A DNA stretch of 64,000 nucleotides, from assembly GCF_000245735.1 (NCBI RefSeq), contig NZ_AHTH01000049.1, positions 1-64,000 on the forward strand, read 5' to 3'. Positions 1 through 8,415 of the stretch are shown piece by piece. Within the stretch, counting starts at the first letter, position 1. Every line of letters begins with the position of its first letter. The notes below the pieces were generated by a model that saw nothing but the letters and a program-made list of their open reading frames with translations, ran no database searches and had not been told where the DNA came from. A program made the position numbers and the translations under genes. This DNA comes from Alishewanella jeotgali KCTC 22429 (GTDB lineage: Bacteria > Pseudomonadota > Gammaproteobacteria > Enterobacterales > Alteromonadaceae).

Positions 1-238
1 CCTTGTATAAACACCAGCCAAACAGCTGCAAAAACAAGCCACAAACGTCAACATGCCCTAAGGTGTTGACGGCGCTACCGCAATAAAACCGGGTTAAAAC
101 AGTACTGATTTTGCACAGCAAACCTGAGATAAGTTATTTATCTCAGGTTTTGGCGGCTATCTTCTACACTTACAGGTAGAATACGCCTTTATTTGCGCGT
201 CTGCCGTCTTTGTTCAGCGCCCACCTGTAGGATCTGTT
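1..238. other. Left-edge non-coding region with a perfect hairpin
   Basis: No gene can be called here. A short minus-strand frame beginning with ATG near position 54 runs open off the left edge, but 18 codons are too few to judge. Positions 121-132 (AACCTGAGATAA) and 138-149 form a perfect 12-bp inverted repeat with a 5-base loop, followed by four T. It could be a rho-independent terminator for a gene to the left or an operator; the short T run makes this uncertain. The rest should hold the promoter of the DUF6172 gene. Confidence 0.5.
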
Positions 239-541
239 ATGAAAAAAACCTTTGCGTTAACCCACCCCAAGCTGCAACCAGCACGTTTAGTTGACGCCAT
301 TAAACACGAAATTCGCAAATATCTGGCGCGTGAGCGGCGCAAAGCGGTACCTGCTGATAAAGATTATTGGACCTTTGATTGTCGCTTTGGCGCCTCAGAA
401 GCGGAAGCAAAGCCAATGTTCACCTCAGAAATCAACCAACATATCGATGCCGCGGCTGCGCAGCAGTGGCCACAGTTTTATATTGAAATTCTGGCTCGTG
501 CCTGTAATCACAAGCCGCGCCCGGATAGCGAGCTTGAGTAA
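239..541 (+). CDS. DUF6172 family protein
   Basis: A 100-residue soluble basic protein without signal peptide or membrane segment. The N-terminal half (KTFALTHPKLQPARLVDAIK, then a Lys/Arg-rich helix) and the following WTFDCRFGAS segment are what I recall of the DUF6172 family, whose function is unknown. The full length fits a complete single-domain member. The start is the ATG at 239. It lies 41 bases before the DEAD-box helicase gene on the same strand, so the two may be co-transcribed; a role near RNA or ribosomes would be only a guess from that neighbour. Confidence 0.8.
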   Translation: MKKTFALTHPKLQPARLVDAIKHEIRKYLARERRKAVPADKDYWTFDCRFGASEAEAKPMFTSEINQHIDAAAAQQWPQFYIEILARACNHKPRPDSELE

Positions 542-582
542 GCTTCACTTTTAAACTGCAGCCAGGCTGCAGAGGAACCTCT

Positions 583-1848
583 ATGCAATTTTCAGCTTTA
601 AATTTGGCACCAGACTTACTGCGTGGTTTAACGGCGTGCGGCTTTAGCGAGCTAACGCCTGTGCAGGCGCAAGCCATAGTGCCGGCGCGACGGGGTAAGG
701 ATTTACAGGTTACCGCGCAAACCGGTACCGGTAAAACCGCTGCCTTTGCTATTCCATTATTACAACGCTTGCTTGATGCCGCTAAACCCGCGCTTGCATG
801 CAGGCCGCGAGCCTTAATTTTAACGCCGACCCGGGAATTAGCAGAGCAGATCGCCAATGCGATCAGCAGCTATGCGCAATTTTTGCCTTTAAAAGTTACC
901 GCCATTTACGGTGGGGCAAAAATGGGCGGCCAGGCCAGTAAATTACAGGCCGGCCTTGATATTCTGGTCAGCACCCCGGGGCGTTTAATTGAGCATATGG
1001 CGCTGGGTAATGCCATCTTAAGTGATGTCGAGTTTGTGGTACTGGACGAAGCCGACCGCATGCTGGATATGGGCTTTAGTACCGATGTGCTGAAGTTATT
1101 ACAGATGACCTCGGCCGCCCGGCAAACCCTGTTGTTCTCCGCCACCACCTCGCCGGCGGTAAATGAGCTATCGCATAAGATCCTGAAAAACCACCAGCAG
1201 ATCCGGGTGGCCAAAACCAACAGCACTGCCGATACTGTTGAGCACGTCGTGTATCCGGTAGAAGAAAGCCGGAAAATCGAGCTGTTTGAACAGCTGCTGG
1301 CCGAACAAAACTGGTTCCAGGTGCTGGTATTTACCAGTACCAAAGAGCAGGCTGACCGTCTGTTGGCGGATTTGCAAAAAGCCAAGATCAACGCCGCGGT
1401 GTGTCATGCCGATAAAAGCCAGGGTAGCAGAAGGCGCGCTATTGCCGATTTTAAATCGGCCAAGCTGCAGGTGCTGATTGCCACTGAGGTCGCGGCGCGC
1501 GGTCTGGATATTCAGGGGCTGGACTATGTGGTGAATTTTAATCTGCCGTATTTACCGGAAGATTATGTCCATCGCATTGGTCGTACCGGCCGCGCCGGCG
1601 CTAAGGGGCAGGCCATTTCCTTTGTCAGTCGCGAAGAAGAGCAAAACTTAGAGCGTATTCAAAAGCTGATTGGCAGTACTATTCCCCGTGTGGTCAAACC
1701 CGGCTTTGAAGTCAGTAACCGCGCCAGCTTACTAAAAAATATCTCACGTAAGGTGCTGGGCAGCCGCTCGAACAAGGCTACTGCCACCAGTATTGAGATC
1801 AGTAAGCCGGCAGCCAAGCCTAAAGCCAAAGTTAAAAAAGCGCGTTAA
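583..1848 (+). CDS. DEAD-box ATP-dependent RNA helicase (RhlE type)
   Basis: 421 residues with the full DEAD-box set: Q motif (TPVQAQAI, about 25-32), Walker A AQTGTGKT (45-52), PTRELA (82-87), TPGR (131-134), DEAD (155-158), SAT (186-188) and HRIGRTGRAG in the C-terminal RecA domain. The N-terminus resembles E. coli RhlE. A Lys-rich tail (about 385-421) probably binds RNA. Family members unwind short RNA duplexes in ribosome assembly and mRNA decay, often in the cold. The start ATG has a GAGG ribosome site a few bases upstream. The exact subfamily (RhlE versus SrmB/DeaD) is inferred from overall pattern only. Confidence 0.93.
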   Translation: MQFSALNLAPDLLRGLTACGFSELTPVQAQAIVPARRGKDLQVTAQTGTGKTAAFAIPLLQRLLDAAKPALACRPRALILTPTRELAEQIANAISSYAQFLPLKVTAIYGGAKMGGQASKLQAGLDILVSTPGRLIEHMALGNAILSDVEFVVLDEADRMLDMGFSTDVLKLLQMTSAARQTLLFSATTSPAVNELSHKILKNHQQIRVAKTNSTADTVEHVVYPVEESRKIELFEQLLAEQNWFQVLVFTSTKEQADRLLADLQKAKINAAVCHADKSQGSRRRAIADFKSAKLQVLIATEVAARGLDIQGLDYVVNFNLPYLPEDYVHRIGRTGRAGAKGQAISFVSREEEQNLERIQKLIGSTIPRVVKPGFEVSNRASLLKNISRKVLGSRSNKATATSIEISKPAAKPKAKVKKAR

Positions 1849-1899
1849 CTTGTCGATTGTATCGCTCAGTTGCTGAGCTTGCCCCGTAAGGAGTTTAGG

Positions 1900-3053
1900 A
1901 TGCGAATTATTGCTGTGTTAAGCCTGTTACTACTGGCACTGCCTGTCGCCGCTAAGCCTTATTTTCCGCCGCCGGGGCAGTGGGCAACTGCAACACCGGC
2001 GTCGTTAAAGGTGGATGAGCAAAAACTGGCTGAGGCAGTAGCCTACGCTATAGCCAGCGAAAATCCGGCATCCCGGGATCAGGCCATAGTACAGGCGACA
2101 ACCTTCGGTGCCAAAGAACCCTATGATCAGATTATTGGGCCAATGGGTGTGCGGGCGGCGGCCAATGGCGTGATTATTTACCGCGGTAAACTGATTGCAC
2201 AGTGGGGCGATGTCGATAGTGTTGATATGACACATAGTATCGCGAAAACCTTTTTAACCACTGTAACCGGGTTAGCTTGGCAGCAGGGGTTGATCCGCGA
2301 TCTGCAAGATCGGGTTGGCCCTTATATGCCGCACGGTGTGGATTTGTATCAGGGCGAACATAATAGCCAGATCCGCTGGGACCATCTGCTGCGACAAACC
2401 AGTGATTGGCAAGGCACGCTCTGGGGGAAGCCCGATTGGGCTGACCGGCCCGAAGGGCAAACACCGGCTGATTGGCCAAATCGGCCACTGCGTACGCCAG
2501 GTACTTTCTACAAATACAATGATGTCAGAATTAATCTACTGGCGCTGTCTACCCTGTATGTCTGGCGTAAACCCTTACCGCAAGTATTGAACGAACAGCT
2601 GATGCAACCTATTGGCGCCTCTGCAACCTGGCGCTGGTACGGCTATGAAAATAGCTGGATTGAGCTGGACGGTCAGCGTGTGCAATCGGTTTCCGGGGGC
2701 GGACATTGGGGGGAGGCATTTTTATCAATGCCTGGGATCTGGCGCGTTTTGGCTATTTGTTCTTGCGTGATGGCCAGTGGCAGGGGCAGCAACTGGTTAG
2801 TCGCGACTGGATTAAACTGGCCCGCACCGGTGGGACTGCCAACCCGGAATATGGCTTTGCTAACTGGTTTTTAAACCCGGGACGCGAAGCGCTACCAAAT
2901 GCCCCAGAGACAGCCATTACCTTTCAAGGTGCCGGGCGCAATATTATATACATTGATCAGCAACACGACTTGTTGATGGTAGCACGCTGGATTGGCAATG
3001 GCGACGAGCTAAACCAACTGGTAGGCAAGGTACTGGCAGCTTTGCCCAACTAG
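1900..3053 (+). pseudogene. Serine hydrolase / class C beta-lactamase-like, frameshifted
   Basis: Translation from ATG 1900 (good TAAGGAG ribosome site) gives a signal peptide (about 1-18) and a penicillin-binding-like hydrolase with SxxK (S113-I-A-K116) and a YND motif near residue 206. The frame fails after W270: at 2708-2713 there are six G, and the family-like continuation (GGGIFINAWDLARFGYL, and so on to 3053) lies in the next frame. One extra G would join both halves into a 384-residue protein reading GGGHWGGGIF. As written the product ends at 2874 with a nonsense tail and lacks the C-terminal third of the domain. It may be a true mutation, a slippage site or a base-calling error in the G run. 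Homologues include esterases and 6-aminohexanoate-dimer hydrolase-like proteins; the substrate is unknown. Confidence 0.85.
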
Positions 3054-3159
3054 GTTGCCAATGGTTGTCGACATGAGTCTGGTATTGTTTCCGAAATGGA
3101 CTAAGAAACCGCCAGTATCAGCTGTAGTAACACTGTTTATCCGTGGATGACCGGAAAAT

Positions 3160-4407
3160 ATGAGTATCGAAAAGACTACTACTTTTTCGTCTTTAACTGT
3201 AAATACAGCGGCCAGTATCAGCCCGGCCGCATCGCCAGCCTTACTGGTATTGCCAGTGGTGGGGGCGGTCAGTTTTGTCCATCTGCTGAATGATCTGATC
3301 CAGGCCATCCTGCCAGCCATTTATCCGATGCTAAAGCAGGACTATGCGCTGAGTTTTACCCAAATTGGTTTAATCACGCTGATTTTTCAGCTTACGGCGT
3401 CGTTACTGCAGCCGGCGGTTGGACTTTACACCGATAAGCATCCCAAACCTTTTTTACTGCCGCTGGGGATGCTGTTTACGTTGCTGGGTTTGGTACTGCT
3501 TAGTGTGGTCGGCAGTTTTCCACTGTTATTACTGGCTTCTGCGATGATTGGCTTGGGGTCGTCAACCTTTCACCCGGAAGCATCACGGGTAGCCAGGATG
3601 GCCTCGGGCGGGCGGTATGGCTTCGCGCAGGGGCTGTTTCAGGTTGGTGGTAATGCCGGCTCTGCGCTGGGGCCGCTGCTGGCGGCAATTATTATTATGC
3701 CGCGGGGGCAGGGTAGTATTGGCTGGTTTTGCTTGTTTGCCATCGTCGGAATTATGGTATTGCTGCGGGTGAGCCGTTGGGTGGTCAGCTCTAATGCCCG
3801 CCTGCAACTGCGCGCGGCGGCGACAATGGGTAATGGCTTAACGACGCGGCAAACCCGGCGCGCGCTGCTGGTTCTGGCGCTGCTGGTATTTTCTAAATAT
3901 GTGTATATGACCTGCCTGAGTAATTTCTATACCTTTTATCTGATCGAAACCTTTGCGGTATCGGTCGCCACATCGCAGTTGTATTTATTTCTGTTTTTGG
4001 CAGCGGTGGCAGTAGGTACGGTACTGGGCGGGCCGATCGGCGATAAAATTGGTCGCAAGCCGGTGATTTGGGTATCGATTTTGGGTGCCGCACCGCTGGC
4101 CTTACTGCTGCCGTACAGCAATTTAGCGGGTGTTGCTATCTTAACGGTATTGATTGGCCTGATTATGTCGTCAGCCTTTTCGGCTATTATTGTCTTTGCC
4201 CAGGAGTTGATGCCTGCCAAAATCGGCATGATTTCCGGTGTATTCTACGGCATGATGTTTGGTATCAGTGGCATTGCCGCCGCCTTGCTCGGCATGCTGG
4301 CCGATGCCAGCAGTATCAGCACCATCTTTAAGCTTTGTGCCTGGTTTCCGCTACTGGGGATGCTGGCGTTTTGGTTACCCAGGATCCCACGGGCGACTCG
4401 TCACTGA
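3160..4407 (+). CDS. fsr: MFS efflux transporter, fosmidomycin-resistance type
   Basis: 415 residues with about 12 membrane segments. It closely follows E. coli Fsr: SFVHLLNDLIQAILPAIYP in the first helix, FQLTASLLQP, the GLGSSTFHPEASRVARMASG block, FQVGGNAGSALGPLLA and GGPIGDKIGRKPVIW. Fsr-type pumps are inner-membrane proton antiporters; resistance to fosmidomycin is the known phenotype in E. coli, while the natural substrate is unclear. The N-terminal 25 residues are polar and Ser/Thr-rich, so a later start is possible, but ATG 3160 follows a plausible GGA ribosome site. It lies 106 bases after the broken hydrolase and could be transcribed alone. Confidence 0.92.
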   Translation: MSIEKTTTFSSLTVNTAASISPAASPALLVLPVVGAVSFVHLLNDLIQAILPAIYPMLKQDYALSFTQIGLITLIFQLTASLLQPAVGLYTDKHPKPFLLPLGMLFTLLGLVLLSVVGSFPLLLLASAMIGLGSSTFHPEASRVARMASGGRYGFAQGLFQVGGNAGSALGPLLAAIIIMPRGQGSIGWFCLFAIVGIMVLLRVSRWVVSSNARLQLRAAATMGNGLTTRQTRRALLVLALLVFSKYVYMTCLSNFYTFYLIETFAVSVATSQLYLFLFLAAVAVGTVLGGPIGDKIGRKPVIWVSILGAAPLALLLPYSNLAGVAILTVLIGLIMSSAFSAIIVFAQELMPAKIGMISGVFYGMMFGISGIAAALLGMLADASSISTIFKLCAWFPLLGMLAFWLPRIPRATRH

Positions 4408-4456
4408 AAGATAGTTTTATATCGCTGGTAACCTTGTTGCTGACGGGGAAGTTTTG

Positions 4457-4771
4457 CTAGTTTGTCAGGCGCGTTTCCAAATGAGGCTTTGGCAGCATGG
4501 ATTCTCCTAACACGGCAAAAACGGTAATGTATTCTGGGTAAGCCAGATAATAAATAACATGACTTTTTACCGGGAAGCTGTATGCGTTAATTTTGATATC
4601 TGGCCTCGCTTTGCCGAGACGCGGTTGCTCCGCCAGTAGTTCTGTTGCCTGCTTGATAGTGTGTAAATAGCTTTTTGCCTGTAAAGGTCCCCACTGCTCC
4701 AGAGAGTAGCACTTGATTTCGGCTAAATCAGCCCTGGCAGATAGCGTAAATTTTGCTTTTGCGGCGGCCAA
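4457..4771 (-). CDS. RelE/ParE family toxin
   Basis: 104 residues with the ParE fold pattern: N-terminal LSARADLAEI helix, then LGKARPDI and the strand pair SHVIYYLAYPEYITVFAVLGESM. ParE toxins poison DNA gyrase and RelE toxins cut mRNA; the sequence looks ParE-like, but the target cannot be proven here. The best start is TTG at 4771, directly after the antitoxin stop codon (TAG then TTG), which indicates translational coupling. No ATG exists near the N-terminus. It is the second gene of a two-gene operon. Confidence 0.88.
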   Translation of the reverse strand: MAAAKAKFTLSARADLAEIKCYSLEQWGPLQAKSYLHTIKQATELLAEQPRLGKARPDIKINAYSFPVKSHVIYYLAYPEYITVFAVLGESMLPKPHLETRLTN

Positions 4772-5017
4772 CTAAAGATCCTGCAACAGCTCAGCAAAGA
4801 CAGTATCCACATCTGCCAGCTCAGTAGCTTGTTCAGCCTCTGCCGCTCTGAGTCTGAGTAATTCCAGTTTAATCTTATCAATAGCGTCGTATTCAGCCAT
4901 AGAGATTACCACCGCGACAGCTTTACCATTACGACTGATCTGAACTGGCTCACGTTGAGCTTTAAGCAATAGCTCGCCAAAATGCTTTTTAGCGTTGTCT
5001 GCAGTTAAGCGTTCCAT
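4772..5017 (-). CDS. Phd/YefM family antitoxin
   Basis: 81 residues. The N-terminal half (ERLTADNAKKHFGELLLKAQ, then VQISRNGKAVAVVISMAEYDAI) is the Phd/YefM DNA-binding fold. The C-terminal half is acidic and helical (LADVDTVFAELLQDL), as expected for the toxin-binding tail. It precedes the toxin in the usual order. The protein should neutralise the toxin and repress the operon through the inverted repeat just upstream at 5033-5047. Start ATG 5017 has an AGGTAAGGA ribosome site. Confidence 0.9.
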   Translation of the reverse strand: MERLTADNAKKHFGELLLKAQREPVQISRNGKAVAVVISMAEYDAIDKIKLELLRLRAAEAEQATELADVDTVFAELLQDL

Positions 5018-5032
5018 CCTTACCTCTCAAAA

Positions 5033-5047
5033 CGTTCGTTTCGAACG
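5033..5047. promoter_or_regulatory. Palindromic operator of the toxin-antitoxin operon
   Basis: A perfect inverted repeat CGTTCG-TTT-CGAACG lies 16 bases upstream of the antitoxin start. Position and symmetry fit autoregulation by the Phd-type antitoxin dimer. A related CCGTTCGAAC sequence occurs at about 5888-5897, beyond the next gene; its meaning is unclear. Confidence 0.6.
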
Positions 5048-5114
5048 GTTCAGATGATACGCTTTGCAAAAGCTCTTGCCAATTTTTATTGATACTGTGG
5101 TATGCGCGGCATTA

Positions 5115-5807
5115 TCAACTTTTGGTTAATCCCAGTGCTGAGCGGATTGAGTTGGCAAATTCGGTAAAGCGTTCCTGTAAGGTGCGTTTTACACTGATAC
5201 TGACCGAGCCCAGTACTGAGACACCCTCAACCCGGATAAAGTGCGTTTTGGCTTGCCCCGGGCCGCCGCTGCTGACGTTATTGCTGCTGGAAGACGCGAT
5301 ATTGTTCACATCGCTAATTACCGCAACGTGTTCAGGTACCTTGATCGTTACGCTGCCCAGCCAGTTTTGCACTTTTATCGTTAGTTGCGTATGGTCAAAC
5401 TGCGCTTCGGAAAAATCCAGCTCAACCGAGGATAGCGCGTTAATGATGGTCAGATGTTGTGGTACCCGCCATGGGCCACTGCGCTCATCACTGCTTAATA
5501 CCGAAACCAGGCGATCACAGTCAGTCGGCGCGCTTTGCTGGTGCGCCTGATTATGGCGACCCGGCGAGTTAAAATTTTGCGCCCACATGGCGCGGTATTT
5601 GGCATCGGGTAATAAGGTGAGGTCAGCAACCTGTTCGGCCAAGAGCAGGTGATCATCAGAATTGGTGGCAATGTCCAGCCGCCGTTCAAAGGCTTGCTCG
5701 GAAATAACACCATGGCTGTAGTTCATAATCAGTTGGTCAATCACCTCTTCCCTGATTTGAGCAACAGGCCGGTCTTGCAGTTTTACGCCTGTGGTATCAA
5801 TTGCCAT
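5115..5807 (-). CDS. DUF1707 / LiaF-like C-terminal domain protein
   Basis: 230 residues, soluble, no signal peptide. The N-terminal part (about 15-65) resembles the DUF1707 / SHOCT-like helical domain (YSHGVISEQAFERRLDIA). The C-terminal half (about 110-215) has the beta-helical pattern of LiaF/YvqF cell-wall-stress proteins (LSSVELDFSEAQFD, LGSVTIKVPEHVAVISDV, VSVLGSVSISV). In Firmicutes LiaF is membrane-bound and restrains a sensor kinase; this protein lacks the membrane part, so its role is unknown. I chose ATG 5807 (GAGGATAG site upstream) over the upstream start at 5873. A run of four Ser with Gly/Asn near residue 175 looks like a flexible loop. Confidence 0.75.
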   Translation of the reverse strand: MAIDTTGVKLQDRPVAQIREEVIDQLIMNYSHGVISEQAFERRLDIATNSDDHLLLAEQVADLTLLPDAKYRAMWAQNFNSPGRHNQAHQQSAPTDCDRLVSVLSSDERSGPWRVPQHLTIINALSSVELDFSEAQFDHTQLTIKVQNWLGSVTIKVPEHVAVISDVNNIASSSSNNVSSGGPGQAKTHFIRVEGVSVLGSVSISVKRTLQERFTEFANSIRSALGLTKS

Positions 5808-5920
5808 CTCGCTATCCTCTTGCTGGTTGTCGCCGGAGCCGGCACACAGTACTGATTGAATAGCTATCAGCATGGCCCAATTTTAGCCGTTCGAACAGGA
5901 GAAAATTGTAAGCGATTTTA

Positions 5921-5950
5921 ACAGCCAGAAAACATCGGCCTTCTGGCTGT
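5921..5950. terminator. Hairpin downstream of wrbA
   Basis: ACAGCCAGAA (5921-5930) and TTCTGGCTGT (5941-5950) are a perfect 10-bp inverted repeat, 28 bases past the wrbA stop on the minus strand. Only a weak U run follows in that direction. Confidence 0.6.
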
Positions 5951-5977
5951 GGTCTATTACCGGGTAGTTCGCGCCTG

Positions 5978-6574
5978 TCAGGTAAGCTTTAGTGCCAGCG
6001 TTGCAACATGCTGCCCCTGAAAGCGCGCCATATTCAGTTCTTTTGGCGAGGGCGCGCGTTTCCCATCTGCCCCGGCTATACAGGCTGCACCCAGTGGTGA
6101 ACCCCCTTTAAGCTCTGAAATATCGGCCAATTCCGCACAGCTGTAAGGCAAGCCAACGATAATCATGCCATGGTGCAATAGCGTGGTATGAAAGGACTGC
6201 ACTGTGGTTTCGTTGCCACCACCGGTGCCGGTAGAGGTAAAAACGCTGCCAATTTTGCCAATCAGTTTACCTTGCGCCCAAAGCCCACCGGTTTGATCAA
6301 GAAAATTGCGCATTTGTGAGGCCATATTGCCAAAGCGGGTTGGGGTACCGAAGATGATCGCATCGTAATCGGCCAGCTCAGCAGGCTTAGCTATTGCGGC
6401 TGCCTGATCCAGCTTTACACCGGCAGATTTCGCCACTTCGGGGGGCATCAGTTCCGGCACCCGCTTAATATCCACCTGCACGCCACTAACTTGTCGGGCG
6501 CCTTCGGCAACCGCATTCGCCATGGTCTCGACATGGCCGTATGATGAGTAGTACAGCACCAGTAGTTTTTTCAT
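5978..6574 (-). CDS. wrbA: NAD(P)H:quinone oxidoreductase WrbA
   Basis: 198 residues, the usual length of WrbA. The flavodoxin-like FMN site is visible: [15 protein letters not shown] at the N-terminus, [21 protein letters not shown] (about 75-95), and [11 protein letters not shown]. WrbA is a cytosolic tetrameric flavoprotein that reduces quinones by two electrons, avoiding semiquinone formation under oxidative or stationary-phase stress. The ATG at 6574 has an AGGACCTT-type ribosome site. It appears to be transcribed alone; the next minus-strand gene upstream begins 571 bases away. Confidence 0.96.
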   Translation of the reverse strand: MKKLLVLYYSSYGHVETMANAVAEGARQVSGVQVDIKRVPELMPPEVAKSAGVKLDQAAAIAKPAELADYDAIIFGTPTRFGNMASQMRNFLDQTGGLWAQGKLIGKIGSVFTSTGTGGGNETTVQSFHTTLLHHGMIIVGLPYSCAELADISELKGGSPLGAACIAGADGKRAPSPKELNMARFQGQHVATLALKLT

Positions 6575-6725
6575 AAGGTCCTCATAAGTATTAATGGCAT
6601 CAAGCAGTTTAAGGTTCTGCCACAGGCCGCTGTTATCACGCCTTTGGCGCCCGGAGCAGTGCCGGCGACAGTCTGGGCAGGTGCGCTGACAGCAATAAGC
6701 TTAGCTGCAATAGCCGCCGCTTGCC

Positions 6726-7145
6726 TTATGACTCCGCCAGTTGTTTGGCATGCAACACGGCATTTTTAATGGTCTCTTGCCAAAAACTGTCGGGCTGCGC
6801 TGCTGGTTTACCCGGTTTCAGCGTCCAATTCAGGGTGTAATCAAGATAAACGCCGTCGTCTTCTTCAAAGATGGTATTAGTGACAAAGCCGCTATACACC
6901 TCATCCTGATAAGATTTAAAAATCACCGTCAGGGTTAGCGGTTCGGCCACAATCAGCTCTCTGATCACTTTGCCCTGTGCCGTCTCCATTTCCCGTTCAA
7001 TGCAATTGGCACTGTGTTCCCGTAGTATTGCGACTCGGACTATCCCGGGTACGTATTTGTCAGGACGCCGCATTTTATCTAGCATCATGTCCCAGAGTTT
7101 ATTCGCACTTGCATGCACCTTTACCCGATAGTTCACTAATGGCAT
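6726..7145 (-). CDS. SRPBCC family protein (DUF1857-like)
   Basis: 139 residues from the ATG at 7145, chosen because the extra 29 residues of the longer frame are Arg/Ser-rich and not domain-like. The fold pattern is the START/SRPBCC helix-grip: VNYRVKVHASANKLWDMM, then alternating strands and a long C-terminal helix (FWQETIKNAVLHAKQLAES). The spacing resembles the DUF1857 / AtaL-like subgroup, whose members bind hydrophobic ligands; no reaction can be assigned. It stands alone between wrbA and the EamA gene, with about 150 bases on either side. Confidence 0.75.
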   Translation of the reverse strand: MPLVNYRVKVHASANKLWDMMLDKMRRPDKYVPGIVRVAILREHSANCIEREMETAQGKVIRELIVAEPLTLTVIFKSYQDEVYSGFVTNTIFEEDDGVYLDYTLNWTLKPGKPAAQPDSFWQETIKNAVLHAKQLAES

Positions 7146-7295
7146 AGCGGCCTCCACTGTTGGTTCTGCTACTAAGCTTAGAGGGTGTGACCGCCGTGCA
7201 CTAGCGCGAGATCTGAAACAGCTGCGTTTCAAAATAGCTAGCTATAGGATAGGGCGTTTGCCCGGGCGTTCGCGGCAAACCCTGCTGTACGAAGT

Positions 7296-8156
7296 TTAGG
7301 AGCTGGTTTTACGCTGTTGACTGAACCAGACACTGCCCAGTACCACCACAATACCAAGGATTTGCAGTACCGACAGGGCTTGCCCCAGGATCAGCCAACC
7401 CAGCATTACGGCACTTAGCGGGCTTAAAAAACCCAAAGGTGCCACCAGATTGGGGCTTAGCCGGGCAATACCACGAAACCAGATAATGTAGGTAAAGGCG
7501 GCACCCAGCAGCCCCAGATATAAAAAACCGGCAATATTGACCAGTGTCAGGGGCGGCAGAGCTGGCTCGAAAAACCATGCCGCAGGGACTAACAGAATGC
7601 CTCCAGCCGTAAGTTGCCAGCTGGTAAAGGTCAGGGTGCTGACCGCCGGTTGCCAGCGCCGGCTCAAGACAGTGCCCAATGCCATGGCAACGGCACTGCC
7701 GATCCCGGCTGCAATGCCCACAGGATCAAGTTTAGCCGCCGGTGTCAGAATCAGTAACGCGACCCCGAGCATGCCGGCCACGGCAGCGATTAGTGCACTG
7801 GTGTGAATCTTGGTGCCCAGTAATCCTCTGGATAAGACGATAACAAACAAAAACTGCATTGCCCCCAGGGTTGCAGCCACGCCTCCGGGCAAGCGGTACG
7901 CCGCGATAAATAATAACCACCAGAACACTGAGAAATTCAGGGCGCCGAGCAGAAAAATCCGGCCCAGCCAGTGTCTGTCGGGAAGTTGCCGCACCAACAG
8001 TAACAGCAGGATACCGGCCGGTAAGGCCCTTAGCATTGACGTGGTAAGCGGGTAGCCCTGTGGCAACATCTCGGTGGTGATCAAATAAGTGCTGCCCCAG
8101 ATCACTGGTGCCAGGCCTGTGATCAGCACGTCACGGGCGTTGCTTTCACGGTTCAT
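7296..8156 (-). CDS. EamA/RhaT family drug-metabolite exporter (DMT)
   Basis: 286 residues with about ten membrane helices in two EamA repeats. The N-terminus (VLITGLAPVIWGSTYLITTEMLP) carries the conserved W-G-S/T pattern and the second repeat ends in LGFLSPLSAVMLGWLILGQ, both usual in this family. EamA proteins export amino acids or other small metabolites across the inner membrane; the substrate cannot be told. It is divergent from the LysR gene at 8416, which probably controls it through the 259-base intergenic region. Confidence 0.9.
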   Translation of the reverse strand: MNRESNARDVLITGLAPVIWGSTYLITTEMLPQGYPLTTSMLRALPAGILLLLLVRQLPDRHWLGRIFLLGALNFSVFWWLLFIAAYRLPGGVAATLGAMQFLFVIVLSRGLLGTKIHTSALIAAVAGMLGVALLILTPAAKLDPVGIAAGIGSAVAMALGTVLSRRWQPAVSTLTFTSWQLTAGGILLVPAAWFFEPALPPLTLVNIAGFLYLGLLGAAFTYIIWFRGIARLSPNLVAPLGFLSPLSAVMLGWLILGQALSVLQILGIVVVLGSVWFSQQRKTSS

Positions 8157-8415
8157 TAGTTAGTCCTGTGCCTATTATTGCGCTCAGATTATCCTGTTGT
8201 CTGCTGTGTCACTAGTACTAAAATTGGCCGGGCGCTGTTTCGTTTTTACACGCTATCCATTACCGTCGTGGCCTGCTCCGCCGTGGAACGGCAAGTTAAA
8301 CGGCGAGCCAGAATAGTTAGCGTTATAGCTGGGTTTAAGATCTAAGCTGAACTATGCTGTGTAACGGTAATGCCCGCTGTCGGGCACGTTTTGCCAACCT
8401 GAAGATGAGCTAGTC

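Noticed and set aside
1..54. Start of a minus-strand gene at the left edge
   Set aside because: Only 18 codons are visible and no ribosome site or domain can be recognised.
5885..5900. Second toxin-antitoxin operator at CCGTTCGAAC
   Set aside because: Only a short palindrome, 850 bases from the operon and next to another gene; too weak to call.
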